NCBI RefSeq assembly: GCF_008364765.1
Contig: NZ_VTUY01000006.1
Coordinates: 1 to 64,000 of the forward strand
Length of the DNA: 64,000 bases
Direction: 5' to 3'
From: Bacillus sp. CH30_1T
GTDB lineage: Bacteria; Bacillota; Bacilli; Bacillales; Bacillaceae_B
Below are positions 14,799 to 23,129 of the stretch, in pieces. The notes under the pieces are model-generated. The model did not search any database. It saw nothing but the letters and a program-made list of their open reading frames with translations, and had not been told where the DNA came from. A program made the position numbers and the translations under genes. How positions within the stretch are numbered: position 1 is the stretch's first letter; each line of letters begins with the position of its first letter.

Positions 14799-16577
14799 TT
14801 GAGATTAGACAAAAAACACATGCTATTCATAACGGGACTGGCTGGTTTGATGGTTCTACTTTGGGTGTTGTTCCCTCCTGTCATTTCAGGACGGGACATG
14901 GAAGAGAGAGGTCCTTCTACAGCCATCGCCGCCCATTGGATCTTCTCGAAGGATTATATTCAATCCGGAACCATCACTGGGAAGGATCTAGTGATGAAAG
15001 ACGTAAGTGGGAACGCCAATCATCTCCGGTTAATCAACCTTGAAGGCTCCAATCAAAAACATCCTTTCATCCGCTGGTCGGAAGAAGATTATGAACAAAA
15101 GGATGAGGTTCAGACCTTACAATTTAATCACAACAAAAGTGATGCTGGAGGTCAATATTTTCAAACCAGTAAAAATGCCCCTTTGAATCATAATCGTTTT
15201 AAAAACGGATATACGATCGAGGTCTTATTCAAACTGCCGAAACAGTTCTCTCCGAAAGACCACGGTGGAATGGGCATTATGTCAAGGGGGGGGCAACGTT
15301 CCAACTTATCTGTATCCGCCTATAAACAAGTCCATTGGGCCAGTCATCCCTTAAATCTTCAACGCACCGAGACAGATTGGTCCCTTGCCCTAGATAGTGA
15401 AGAAGACTGGTATCATGTAGCGGTCGTCAATGATGGGAAGAATACTAGCATCTATATAAATGGAGAGGCCGACTTTCGGCACTCCACTGCTGAAATGACC
15501 GGGATTGATTTGGTAAAAGGAAAGGGATGGTATGTCGGGGCATCAGAAAAAGAGAGTAAAGCAGATGCTTTGTTTGCAGGGAATTTACAGGAAATCCGCA
15601 TCGCCAATCGATCTCTTCCAAAAGAAGACTGGCTTATCCAACATAAGCCCGGTGACCACGTCAAAAATGGATCCAATCAATATCAATCCTTACGAACGAA
15701 GAAGAAGAATTATTCCTTTCTTTTTGTCCCGGATCCACAAAAAACGGTGCGATATAAGCCAGAGATTTTCAAAGAGCAAATGAGATGGATTTCAAAGAGA
15801 TATAAAAGGTTAAACATCGCTATGACAGCTTTCTTAGGAGACATGGTCGATCAAAGCGACTCGTTGGAGGAATGGATGCACTCGTCTACAAGCATCGGTA
15901 TCCTCGACAAAAGAAAGGCTCCGTACGTGACGATTGCCGGGAATCATGACTACGGTAAAGGGGATCCTTATCTTAAATATTATGGATCAGGGCGTTTTTC
16001 GGACAGATCGTATTATAAAGATTCTTCCCCTACTGGATATAGTTCGTATTCCATCATTAAAGCGGGAAGTTATCATTACTTATTTCTATCCCTCGACATG
16101 GAACATATGAAAAAGGACATTCCTTGGGCGAAGAAGGTTCTAAAATCACATCCAAAAACACCGACCATCCTTCTTTCTCATCAAATCCTCGACATGGAGG
16201 GAGTCACTCCCATGGAGACAGAGAGGGGGACATTGGCCTGGGATGAACTGGTCCATCCATTTAACCAGGTATTTATGACAGTCAATGGACATCACCATGG
16301 CTCCATTCACAGAATGAAACAAAATGCAGCAGGTAATCCCGTTTTACAAATGCTTGTCGACTACCAGTCAAGCTATCACGGGGGCAATGGCTGGATGAGG
16401 TTTGCAGAATTCGATGAAGCAGACGAGATGATTTCGTTTAAGACCTATTCCCCATGGGTGGATAAACTGCCGAGGCCGCAGAAAACGTATTTTGATGTGG
16501 CGTATTTAACGGGGGTGCGTGATCAATTCAAAGTACCATTTGATTTTGAAGAGCGTTTTGATTTTGTTGACCAGTGA
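14799..16577 (+). CDS. LamG-domain metallophosphoesterase, extracellular
   Basis: 592 aa. An uncleaved signal anchor or signal peptide (about 7-30) precedes a concanavalin-like LamG domain (about 40-270; GYTIEVLFKLP, WYHVAVVNDGKNTSIYINGE, GWYVGAS). This is followed by a calcineurin-like phosphoesterase domain (about 300-560) with LGDMVDQS, AGNHDYGKGD, LLSHQ and VNGHHHGSIHRM as metal ligands. The first Dx(H/Q) motif is unusual: VPDPQKT occupies the place of DxH. The start is TTG 14799, eight bases after AAGGAGGG. Single gene with its own terminator. Probably acts on a phosphorylated surface or environmental substrate; not identified. Confidence 0.82.
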   Translation: MRLDKKHMLFITGLAGLMVLLWVLFPPVISGRDMEERGPSTAIAAHWIFSKDYIQSGTITGKDLVMKDVSGNANHLRLINLEGSNQKHPFIRWSEEDYEQKDEVQTLQFNHNKSDAGGQYFQTSKNAPLNHNRFKNGYTIEVLFKLPKQFSPKDHGGMGIMSRGGQRSNLSVSAYKQVHWASHPLNLQRTETDWSLALDSEEDWYHVAVVNDGKNTSIYINGEADFRHSTAEMTGIDLVKGKGWYVGASEKESKADALFAGNLQEIRIANRSLPKEDWLIQHKPGDHVKNGSNQYQSLRTKKKNYSFLFVPDPQKTVRYKPEIFKEQMRWISKRYKRLNIAMTAFLGDMVDQSDSLEEWMHSSTSIGILDKRKAPYVTIAGNHDYGKGDPYLKYYGSGRFSDRSYYKDSSPTGYSSYSIIKAGSYHYLFLSLDMEHMKKDIPWAKKVLKSHPKTPTILLSHQILDMEGVTPMETERGTLAWDELVHPFNQVFMTVNGHHHGSIHRMKQNAAGNPVLQMLVDYQSSYHGGNGWMRFAEFDEADEMISFKTYSPWVDKLPRPQKTYFDVAYLTGVRDQFKVPFDFEERFDFVDQ

Positions 16578-16602
16578 TATTTGGGTTTGGATCTGAATAA
16601 AT

Positions 16603-16645
16603 AAAAAAGCATGAAGACCTTAATAACATAATTTCATGCTTTTTT
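16603..16645 (+). terminator. Intrinsic terminator
   Basis: AAAAAAGCATGAA pairs with TTCATGCTTTTTT. From here to 17134 (about 490 bp) I see no convincing gene; short frames at 16747-16935 (minus) and 16828-16932 (plus) lack good ribosome binding sites. Confidence 0.85.
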
Positions 16646-17134
16646 AGTGCAAATCTATGTTCCGTAATCTACTCAGAGTCAGAGTCAAAGCGATTGGCTT
16701 AAGCGAGCATAAAAATGGATGTAAGGATTAAATGAAAGTAAACAAACTAATACGATATAGTATATTTTCTGCGTTTTCTTGAGTAAATAAAAACAACATC
16801 GTTATACATACCCATATGTGAGAAGTTATGATCGGTGAATTTCAAACTTTCTTTCCTTTCGAGATCAAGAATTTGGAAAAGGACTGGGTGGTTTTCGAAT
16901 GGATTTTTGGTTTCGTAGAAATGGAAGAGTGACAAAAAGTCATTTCATAGGCACATCGGTGTGTATCTAGTCAATCGAAAGTCAAGAAATCTTATTAGTA
17001 TGAAGTGATTAGTTCTAAAGTGAGAAAGTTGTCGATAAGTATTTTCGCCTAAAATATAGATTATTCTGATTTTTCTTATATAATGTAAATACAAGTAATA
17101 TTTGTTAATATTTAGATTAATAGGGGGATGGCGA

Positions 17135-17260
17135 ATGCCTGGATATTATATGAAAGAAATATGGACACCACTAAAGATAGTGGGGATTAAAATTTTTAAA
17201 TCAGAAGAAAATAGTATCTTTATGAAGGTCCTCCAAAAACCAAGGAAACGTATTTTTTAA
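17135..17260 (+). CDS. Candidate 41-aa basic protein upstream of the riboswitch
   Basis: ATG 17135 has AGGGGG seven bases upstream (17122-17127), and a TATAAT is at 17079-17084. The peptide is basic (MPGYYMKEIWTPLKIVGIKIF...KVLQKPRKRIF) with no recognised domain. It ends 26 bp before the c-di-GMP riboswitch. Real expression is uncertain; a second short frame begins at ATG 17128 with poor spacing. Confidence 0.35.
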   Translation: MPGYYMKEIWTPLKIVGIKIFKSEENSIFMKVLQKPRKRIF

Positions 17261-17286
17261 AACTAATATATTAAATACTTCTAAAA

Positions 17287-17381
17287 CGCGTACGATAAAG
17301 GCAAACCCATTGAAAAATGGTGACGCAAAGCTATAGGGGCTTAAGTCTACAAGATAATGCCAGCCAGTTACCGTGTACGCA
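17287..17381 (+). ncRNA. Cyclic di-GMP-I (GEMM) riboswitch
   Basis: All GEMM-I hallmarks are present in order: P1 GCGTAC (17288-17293) pairing with GTACGC (17375-17380); GGCAAACC; P2 CCATT-GAAA-AATGG with the GAAA tetraloop; GGTGACGCAAAGC; and a P3 closing with GCCAGCCAGTTACCG. No clear intrinsic terminator follows, so the expression platform is unresolved. The next gene is the histidine kinase, whose likely start is 207 nt downstream. Confidence 0.92.
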
Positions 17382-17587
17382 AATCTTTACACAAGTTAAT
17401 CAAGATACTTTCCTGAATTTTTCCTTCTTTAATATTTTAACAGATTTATTCCTTTTATTTTTCATCCCTTACCATGCTCCTCATGGTATTAAATTATCAA
17501 ATGGCTCTCACCCTATCCCCTATTTTCTGTTATAGTAATATCAATGAATATTTCGACAATAACCGGAATGAAGGGACTGCCATTTTG

Positions 17588-18709
17588 ATGACTAGTGCTT
17601 CTGTCATGCTAATAGAATTTCTTGAAAATCATTCAGACGAATTTTTACATAATTGGCGTAAGAGTGTCGTCATTTCAGATAATGATCTATATAAAGAAGA
17701 AGTGTTGAACAATGGGGTGAAAATGTTTCAATTAGTGAAACGTGCAATCGAAACGCCTCTCAGTGAAGAGGAAATTACCTATCTCGCATATAAGACCGCC
17801 CTGGAACGGGTAAACGCTAACGTGAATATAAGTGAGTTTGTCTATAACGTAAATGTCGGGAAAAGTATTATTATCAAATGGGTGAGTAATTCAGGAATTG
17901 AACTTCGGGAATTGCAGCCCATCATTGAAGAAATCAACGCGCTTTTCGACCGTTTTTCCTACTTAGCCGTTAGAAAATACACGGAAATTAAAGAACAGCA
18001 GCTTCAAGAAAAGGAGTTGTATATCGATCAAACCCATAAAGAGCGGCTGACGATCCTGGGACAGATGAGCTCAAGCTTCGTCCATGAATTCAGAAACCCC
18101 CTCACGTCGATCATCGGGTTTACCAAGCTCTTGCAAAACGGTTATCCAGACTTACCTTACTTGGATATTATGCAGCATGAGCTGGAGCAATTGAATTACC
18201 GGATCTCCCAATTCCTGCATGTGTCGAGAAAGGATTTGATTGAGAGTACCAGGGAAGAGATCATCCTTACAGAACATCTGGAAGAGACCATTGAATTTCT
18301 GTATCCGAGCCTTCTGGATGGTGATGTATCCATTGACTTTCAGTGCGATGCTGACATAAAGGTGTTGGGAAATAGGGATGAGCTTAGACAGGTCTTTCTT
18401 AACCTCATCATGAACTCCATTGATGCCCTTCAGGAAGTTGAGGGACAACGTCAAATCACGGTTTCATGCGAAGAAGAAGCAGGTAAAACAAATCTTCAAA
18501 TCTCCAATAATGGCCCGCGGATCAAAGAGGAGACCATCGAAGCCATTTTCGAACCTTTTTACACGACAAAAGACCTCGGAACGGGAATCGGTCTATATAT
18601 TTGTAAAAAGCTGATTGAAAAGCATGGCGGGGAAATTCGTTGTCAGTCGAACGATGAGTTGACGACGTTTACGATCGGTATTCCCGTTGAATCTAATATT
18701 GTTATTTAA
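17588..18709 (+). CDS. Sensor histidine kinase, sporulation-kinase-like, soluble
   Basis: 373 aa from ATG 17588 (or TTG 17585; AAGGGA lies just upstream). The N-terminal sensor (about 5-150; FLENHSDEFLHNWRKSVVISDNDLYKEE) looks like the HisK_N domain of Bacillus phosphorelay kinases. A HisKA domain with phospho-acceptor H166 (SSFVHEFRNPLTSIIGF) and a HATPase_c domain follow (NLIMNSIDAL, FEPFYTTKDLGTGIGLYICKKLI). No membrane helix is present and no response regulator is adjacent, as for orphan KinA-type kinases that feed Spo0F. The frame extends upstream to 17474, but that part has no ribosome binding site. The c-di-GMP riboswitch upstream is its likely regulator. Confidence 0.85.
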   Translation: MTSASVMLIEFLENHSDEFLHNWRKSVVISDNDLYKEEVLNNGVKMFQLVKRAIETPLSEEEITYLAYKTALERVNANVNISEFVYNVNVGKSIIIKWVSNSGIELRELQPIIEEINALFDRFSYLAVRKYTEIKEQQLQEKELYIDQTHKERLTILGQMSSSFVHEFRNPLTSIIGFTKLLQNGYPDLPYLDIMQHELEQLNYRISQFLHVSRKDLIESTREEIILTEHLEETIEFLYPSLLDGDVSIDFQCDADIKVLGNRDELRQVFLNLIMNSIDALQEVEGQRQITVSCEEEAGKTNLQISNNGPRIKEETIEAIFEPFYTTKDLGTGIGLYICKKLIEKHGGEIRCQSNDELTTFTIGIPVESNIVI

Positions 18710-18722
18710 TTGACTATTGATT

Positions 18723-18774
18723 ATCGGTGCCAGGCACAAAAACTTAGTTTTTGTGCCTGGCACCGATTTTTTTA
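18723..18774 (+). terminator. Terminator built from the GTGCC repeat family
   Basis: Arms at 18723-18743 and 18747-18767 are 21 bases, perfectly complementary, contain GTGCCAGGCAC, have a TTA loop and are followed by seven T. The repeat doubles as the kinase terminator. Confidence 0.9.
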
Positions 18775-18869
18775 GTATTTTATAGCAATTGATTTAGTGA
18801 TTCATAGAGTGTGAGTGGTATAATTGGAATAGGAAAATATTATCATTTCGGTTGGGAGGGGATAAGGTC

Positions 18870-19295
18870 TTGGTACATAATGAAAAAGGGGTTACGTTAC
18901 TTGAAGTGCTTTTGTCTATAACGATCTTATCGATTATCCTTTTGTCTATAACGAATTTTTTCCCTCAAATGGGGATGATGAATAAACACAATGAAGAAAA
19001 GTCTCAGGGAATGAATTTTGCTAAGCAGGTATTGGTAGATTGGAAGACTTCTCAAAGGGTTATTGACTTTTTAAAAGCACCGGCACCAGCTAATCGGCCT
19101 GAAGAATATAAGAGTGAAGACGATAGTTATTACTATTTTAGTACTATAAAGAATGACTTTGATGTACATATCAAAATTAAAAAGGAATCTGACTTACATT
19201 CGACTCCGTCTAAAGCTCACTTGATTCAAATTCAATTGCAGGAAAATAATGACACCGTGAGCGAAACATACGGTTATTTGACGATCGGTGAGTGA
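18870..19295 (+). CDS. Pseudopilin with prepilin-type N-terminal signal (first)
   Basis: 141 aa. Prepilin motif NEKG-VTLLEVLLSITILSIILLSI: cleavage after Gly by a ComC/PilD-type peptidase, Glu at +5, then a hydrophobic helix. The rest is short and hydrophilic, as in a minor pilin. Start TTG 18870, after GGGAGGGGAT (18854-18863); the frame could also begin at TTG 18852 inside that site. First of three genes that overlap or abut; no pilus ATPase or platform protein is in the window, so it must use machinery encoded elsewhere (for example the Com or a Tad/T4P system). Confidence 0.82.
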   Translation: MVHNEKGVTLLEVLLSITILSIILLSITNFFPQMGMMNKHNEEKSQGMNFAKQVLVDWKTSQRVIDFLKAPAPANRPEEYKSEDDSYYYFSTIKNDFDVHIKIKKESDLHSTPSKAHLIQIQLQENNDTVSETYGYLTIGE

Positions 19296-19306
19296 GGGGG
19301 GATAGT

Positions 19307-19747
19307 TTGTTACAGAATGAACGTGGACTGACTCTTGTTGAAGTCTTAGCTACATTAACAATTTTATCAATTATCAGCGTGGTTATTTGGAATGTGTTTT
19401 TTCAAGGTCTGGACTATTCTGATAAAGCTGTCACCCAAAATTCGATGCAACAAGAATCGAACTATTTAACGATGAAACTGACAAGAATCCATCAAACCGC
19501 CAAACAGTATGGACTTAAGAATTCTAACTGCAATATTGTGGTCGATTACATTAATCAAAATAATGAGTCCTCTAAAGAAATAATTACTGATGCTGATCTA
19601 TGTTTTAAAACAACCTTTACAGGTCGTGTAGACCCAAGTAAGGAAGACTTGCCACTAACCATTTCCATCCATGATAAAAATAATGCTGCGAATGAATTTG
19701 TTATGGAAACGATATTTTATAGGCTGAAGGAGGATCAAAGCGAATGA
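19307..19747 (+). CDS. Pseudopilin with prepilin-type N-terminal signal (second)
   Basis: 146 aa. Motif NERG-LTLVEVLATLTILSIISVVIW with Glu at +5; contains a Cys pair (NSNCNI and ADLCFK) that may form a disulfide. It resembles GspJ/ComGF-like minor pilins in size. Start TTG 19307, five bases after GGGGGG; the upstream gene stops at 19295, so the two lie 11 bp apart. Confidence 0.8.
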   Translation: MLQNERGLTLVEVLATLTILSIISVVIWNVFFQGLDYSDKAVTQNSMQQESNYLTMKLTRIHQTAKQYGLKNSNCNIVVDYINQNNESSKEIITDADLCFKTTFTGRVDPSKEDLPLTISIHDKNNAANEFVMETIFYRLKEDQSE

Positions 19748-20967
19748 CCCATCTGAAAGATGAAAAAGGATATGCTTTGGTAACCGTGTTGTTGATCATC
19801 GTGGTATTTATGGTGATTTCCCTCTCCTTTATGGGACAGTCTTTAAATAGTGTGAAGCAAAATAGAGTAGTTGAAAATAACTATCAATCAGTAGCATTGG
19901 CTGAAATGGGCATTTCATATTATCAATTAGCTGTCAGGAATGCCTATCTTTCCAATCAGGAGGGTATTGTGAGTCAAATACAGCACCAATTGGAAACGGA
20001 TAGACGCAATCGGGTAGAAAATACATCAGAATACTATACTGGTCTTATAGTTTCTCTCATGAAGCAGGCCATCCAATCATCTCTTGAAAATGAACATCAA
20101 ACTCTCAAAATAGAGAATCGTCCCGATGCCACTTACATCATTCAGGATGTGAATATCACTTCAGAATCCAACGACATCATCATTACTTTTACAAGTCTCG
20201 GAGAAGAGGAGGATGAGACATCAAAGCTCAGCGCTGAAATGAAGATCCCTATTAAAGATTTAGGATCAACAGACGGGGAAGGTAGCGGATCCGATCCGTC
20301 CAATGCTAGTACATTACCGGATTTCAACCAAATTCAAGAGCCTAAAGGTTTACCGGACAGGTGCAAAAACCCACCTGTCATCTATGATAGTTGCAGTGAG
20401 ATATTCTTAGCTGGATCAGGAGCCTTCTCTTCAAACCATAATAACTTAGATGATAAACTCCTCTACGCAAAGGGTGCATTAATACTAGGTGGTAACGCTA
20501 ATAACATGAGCAATACCCAGATCCATACAGATGGTTCCTTGTCTATGGGGAAAAATATGAACAATGCAAGGAATGTATTCATAGAAGTAAAAGGAGCTAC
20601 CAGCTTTGGTGGGCAGCTAAGGATGGATCGATCTCGGGTGTTTGTTGGAGGGAGTATGAGTGTTGCCGGGCACTTAGAAGTTGAGGATAAGTCTATTATA
20701 TATGTAGGAGGAAGCGCGGCTGTTTCAAAACATCTATCCATCGGTTCAAATTCCAAGATGTGTGTAGCCGGTAATTTAGGTGCCAGTCAATTAGATATTG
20801 ATGGGGAATTATATGTGAAGGGATCTGTGAGCGGAAAGGTCAAATCTGGCCAAGTCACTCATGTCAACCATGCAGAATTCGAAAAAAATTGCGGCGTACC
20901 AAATTCTTCTGCTGAACTAACCGTTGAGTGGGGAGATATCGTAAACAAGGTGGAATATAGTTATTGA
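19744..20967 (+). CDS. PilX/GspK-like minor pilin with polymer-type beta-helix domain
   Basis: 407 aa. Prepilin-like start EKG-YALVTVLLIIVVFMVISL but with Thr, not Glu, at +5, as in GspK/PilX tip pseudopilins. A helical region to about 150, a short Ser/Gly linker (about 178-190), then a repetitive Gly/Asn-rich region (about 220-380) with short turns such as ALILGGNANNMS, GSLSMGKNMNN, VFVGGSMSVAG and IYVGGSAAVSK, typical of bactofilin-like or other beta-helices. Four cysteines lie around this domain. ATGA overlap with the preceding gene. Probably the tip of a small pilus-like structure, inferred. Confidence 0.75.
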   Translation: MTHLKDEKGYALVTVLLIIVVFMVISLSFMGQSLNSVKQNRVVENNYQSVALAEMGISYYQLAVRNAYLSNQEGIVSQIQHQLETDRRNRVENTSEYYTGLIVSLMKQAIQSSLENEHQTLKIENRPDATYIIQDVNITSESNDIIITFTSLGEEEDETSKLSAEMKIPIKDLGSTDGEGSGSDPSNASTLPDFNQIQEPKGLPDRCKNPPVIYDSCSEIFLAGSGAFSSNHNNLDDKLLYAKGALILGGNANNMSNTQIHTDGSLSMGKNMNNARNVFIEVKGATSFGGQLRMDRSRVFVGGSMSVAGHLEVEDKSIIYVGGSAAVSKHLSIGSNSKMCVAGNLGASQLDIDGELYVKGSVSGKVKSGQVTHVNHAEFEKNCGVPNSSAELTVEWGDIVNKVEYSY

Positions 20968-20970
20968 TAT

Positions 20971-21002
20971 AAGCAGTCGTCCAATGTGTCGATTGCTTTT
21001 TT
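20971..21002 (+). terminator. Terminator of the pseudopilin operon
   Basis: AAGCAGTCG pairs with CGATTGCTT around TCCAATGTGT (one mismatch or bulge), followed by a T tract. Confidence 0.75.
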
Positions 21003-21010
21003 AGTAGTTT

Positions 21011-21121
21011 ATCAGGTACAAATGAATGATTTTGTACCGGGTACAAATCCCACATGATGTACCAGGTACACTCTATCATAAGTGTGCCAGGCACCGATGC
21101 CGAGTTTCGTGCCAGGCACCG
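21011..21121. repeat. Cluster of GTACCNGGTAC / GTGCCNGGCAC repeats
   Basis: Five copies of short palindromes (CAGGTACA, GTACCGGGTAC, GTACCAGGTAC, GTGCCAGGCAC twice) in about 110 bp. The same family occurs at 18723 and 41278. Confidence 0.8.
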
Positions 21122-21134
21122 CAAAGGTCACCCA

Positions 21135-21236
21135 TTATCTCATTGTTTGATTCGATAATTGAACCAATTTTTTAAACTCCTCGGATTCTACGTAATATAC
21201 ATAGAGCACCTTCCCAAACCTTTCAATCAACAGCAC
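21135..21236 (-). pseudogene. Possible gene remnant, 33 codons
   Basis: A minus-strand frame from GTG 21236 to TAA 21135 reads like a protein fragment (LLIERFGKVLYVYYVESEEFKKLVQL), but there is no ribosome binding site and TAA stops the frame just upstream. It is either a decayed gene end or chance. Nothing else is seen in 21122-21381. Confidence 0.25.
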
Positions 21237-21381
21237 ATCTTTGTTTATTTGTTAGGGGTAGGGGTTATTCCTGCTTTGGGCGTAGTGGTGAAAATTAAAT
21301 GAGTGGTATGGCATGGGGGTTTGGTGGAAATTGGGTTATGGGATGAGATGGATGATCGGGCTGTATGACGTAATTCCACAT

Positions 21382-21412
21382 AAAAAACCTCCTCGATTTC
21401 ACTCGAGAAGGT
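21382..21412 (-). terminator. Terminator of the SCO1 gene
   Basis: On the minus strand ACCTTCTCGA pairs with TCGAGGAGGT around GTGAAA and runs into six T. Confidence 0.85.
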
Positions 21413-22002
21413 CACTTCAACTTCTCAATATCCTCAATGATCTCTTCATATGGAGGATTGGACACCCCTTCATATTTCTTCAGAAAAACCCCATTCTCAC
21501 TCATCAAATAAAAAGAAGTTCCATGAACAAACTGATTAGAGCCTTCCACTTGAGCAGCAGGAGTTTTAAAGGAGACATTGGCGAAGGATTCAATCTCGTC
21601 ACGAGAGTATCCCGTTAAAAAAATCCAATTCTCATCATCCATTTCATATCGGCCACTATATTCTTTCAACACTTCAGGAGTATCATGTTCGGGATCCACA
21701 CTAATCGATACCAGCTGGACTCCCCCATCCGATCCCGCTTCCGCTATCTTCTTTTGAAGCTTTGACATATTCGCCGTCATCGGAAGACAAACGGTATCAC
21801 AATTCGTAAAGATGAAATCAGCAATCACAATCTTTCCCTTATTGAGATCTCCTAATGACGTAGCCTCCCCATTCTGATCCACAGCGGCCAAATCACCGAC
21901 CTCTACATTCATAGGAAAAGACTCTTCAACATTCTCCCCCTGGCAGCCAGCCAAGAAGAAAAGAGATAAGACAACCGTAGCAATCATAAATTTAAATCCC
22001 AC
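21412..22002 (-). CDS. SCO1/SenC family lipoprotein (copper chaperone or thiol-disulfide)
   Basis: 196 aa. Lipoprotein signal with lipobox LAGC (C20), then a thioredoxin-like domain with the copper-binding set C68xxxC72 (TNCDTVCLPM) and H160 (QFVHGTSFYL). In B. subtilis YpmQ/BsSCO helps to build the CuA site of cytochrome c oxidase. The GTG start at 22002 has AAGGAGG seven bases upstream. It lies downstream of the ABC operon but is separated by a perfect 13-bp hairpin repeat (22026-22060), so it may be its own unit. No oxidase gene is adjacent. Confidence 0.9.
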   Translation of the reverse strand: MGFKFMIATVVLSLFFLAGCQGENVEESFPMNVEVGDLAAVDQNGEATSLGDLNKGKIVIADFIFTNCDTVCLPMTANMSKLQKKIAEAGSDGGVQLVSISVDPEHDTPEVLKEYSGRYEMDDENWIFLTGYSRDEIESFANVSFKTPAAQVEGSNQFVHGTSFYLMSENGVFLKKYEGVSNPPYEEIIEDIEKLK

Positions 22003-22025
22003 TCAACTTCCTCCTTCTGAAACAG

Positions 22026-22060
22026 AGGTCCGTCCCTCACATTAGAAGAGGGACGGACCT
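22026..22060. repeat. GAGGGACGGACCTC repeat hairpin (copy 1)
   Basis: AGGTCCGTCCCTC (22026-22038) pairs perfectly with 22048-22060 across a 9-nt loop. Same family as 26381, 46998 and 48323. Confidence 0.85.
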
Positions 22061-22067
22061 TGTCTGG

Positions 22068-23063
22068 TTAGTCTATAAACTGCTTATCGATCAAATCGGT
22101 GAATTCAGGTTTTTCTTTCAGGAACTTCAGTTCATAGGATGAATCAGCGAAGGCTTGAACGGCATCGGAGTCCACTTTGTAAGTGAAACCGATTCGTTCC
22201 CAAGCCTGATCGACGACTTCCTTGCCTAGTTCTTGGCCGGTTACGTCTTTCACGTCTTTAATCGTGATTTCTTTTGCTTCTTCCGGATTTTCAGCGATGA
22301 AAGAAGTTGCTTCTTTATGAGCGTCCACGATTTTTTGAATGGTATCAGGATTTTCTTTCACGGATTTTCCAGACGCAACAAGCACTGAAGCAGGAAGTGT
22401 TTCACCGAATGAAATTTCGTCATGATCGATGATGATGTTGGCACCTGTTTCCTGTTGAATCACGGCTGCCCAAGGCTCCGGCGCTACGGCAATGTCGACT
22501 TTCCCTGATTTCAGCATGTTGGCATATTGTGCCGGGTTTCCTGTTACGTGTTTCATGGTCCCACCGATACGTTGAGATTCAATGCCATGTTCTTTCAAGA
22601 ATGTTTCGACCTGAACATCATGCGTGCAACCTACGGCAGGGGTGATGAAGGATTTGCCTCCAAAATCGTCCACGGATTTCACGCCGCTTTCCTTACTTGC
22701 CAGAACCACGGTTCCACCAGTGGATCCCCCACCAATGATCTTCACGTCAGCCCCTGTCATGTAATTGTTCATGGCAGGACCAGGCCCAACAAGACCGGCA
22801 TCAATTTCACCTGTTTTCAATGCGGTCATAAACGAAGAGCCATCGGGGAAGGTTTTGTATTCAATGTTTGTGCCGTCTCCCAGCTGTTTTTCATAAAATC
22901 CTTTGTCCTTTGCAACCATTGCGGGAACGTGGTTAATATTTGGGAAGTAACCGATGACGACCTTTTCACTGACGTCACCGCCTGAACTCTTTTCAGTACC
23001 GCAGCCTGCCAAAACACCTAGAAATGTAAAGAAAATCGTCATGACTAGAAATGCTTTTTTCAT
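22068..23063 (-). CDS. ABC transporter substrate-binding lipoprotein (sulfonate/nitrate/taurine type)
   Basis: 331 aa. Lipobox LAGC near residue 21, then a NMT1/SsuA-like periplasmic-binding fold: VIGYFPNINHVPAMVAKDKGFYEK, LKTGEIDAGLVGPGPAMNNYMTG, APEPWAAVI. The ligand could be aliphatic sulfonate, nitrate or another small anion; the GPGPA and PEPWA context fits the sulfonate/taurine branch best. Third gene of a minus-strand ATPase-permease-binding protein operon. Confidence 0.88.
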   Translation of the reverse strand: MKKAFLVMTIFFTFLGVLAGCGTEKSSGGDVSEKVVIGYFPNINHVPAMVAKDKGFYEKQLGDGTNIEYKTFPDGSSFMTALKTGEIDAGLVGPGPAMNNYMTGADVKIIGGGSTGGTVVLASKESGVKSVDDFGGKSFITPAVGCTHDVQVETFLKEHGIESQRIGGTMKHVTGNPAQYANMLKSGKVDIAVAPEPWAAVIQQETGANIIIDHDEISFGETLPASVLVASGKSVKENPDTIQKIVDAHKEATSFIAENPEEAKEITIKDVKDVTGQELGKEVVDQAWERIGFTYKVDSDAVQAFADSSYELKFLKEKPEFTDLIDKQFID

Positions 23064-23129
23064 TTTGTAACCTCCTGTTTTTATTAATGAGGCAGGTGAT
23101 CATCCCCTGCCGTATTTTTTCGTCTATGC

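Noticed and set aside
16828..16932. 34-codon plus-strand frame (MIGEFQTFF...)
   Set aside because: Weak start context and partly overlapping the opposite frame; no support beyond being open.
16747..16935. 62-codon minus-strand frame after the phosphoesterase
   Set aside because: TTG start without ribosome binding site; composition looks random.
17474..17587. N-terminal extension of the histidine kinase to 17474
   Set aside because: No ribosome binding site before 17474 and the extension is not protein-like; ATG 17588 fits the domain start.
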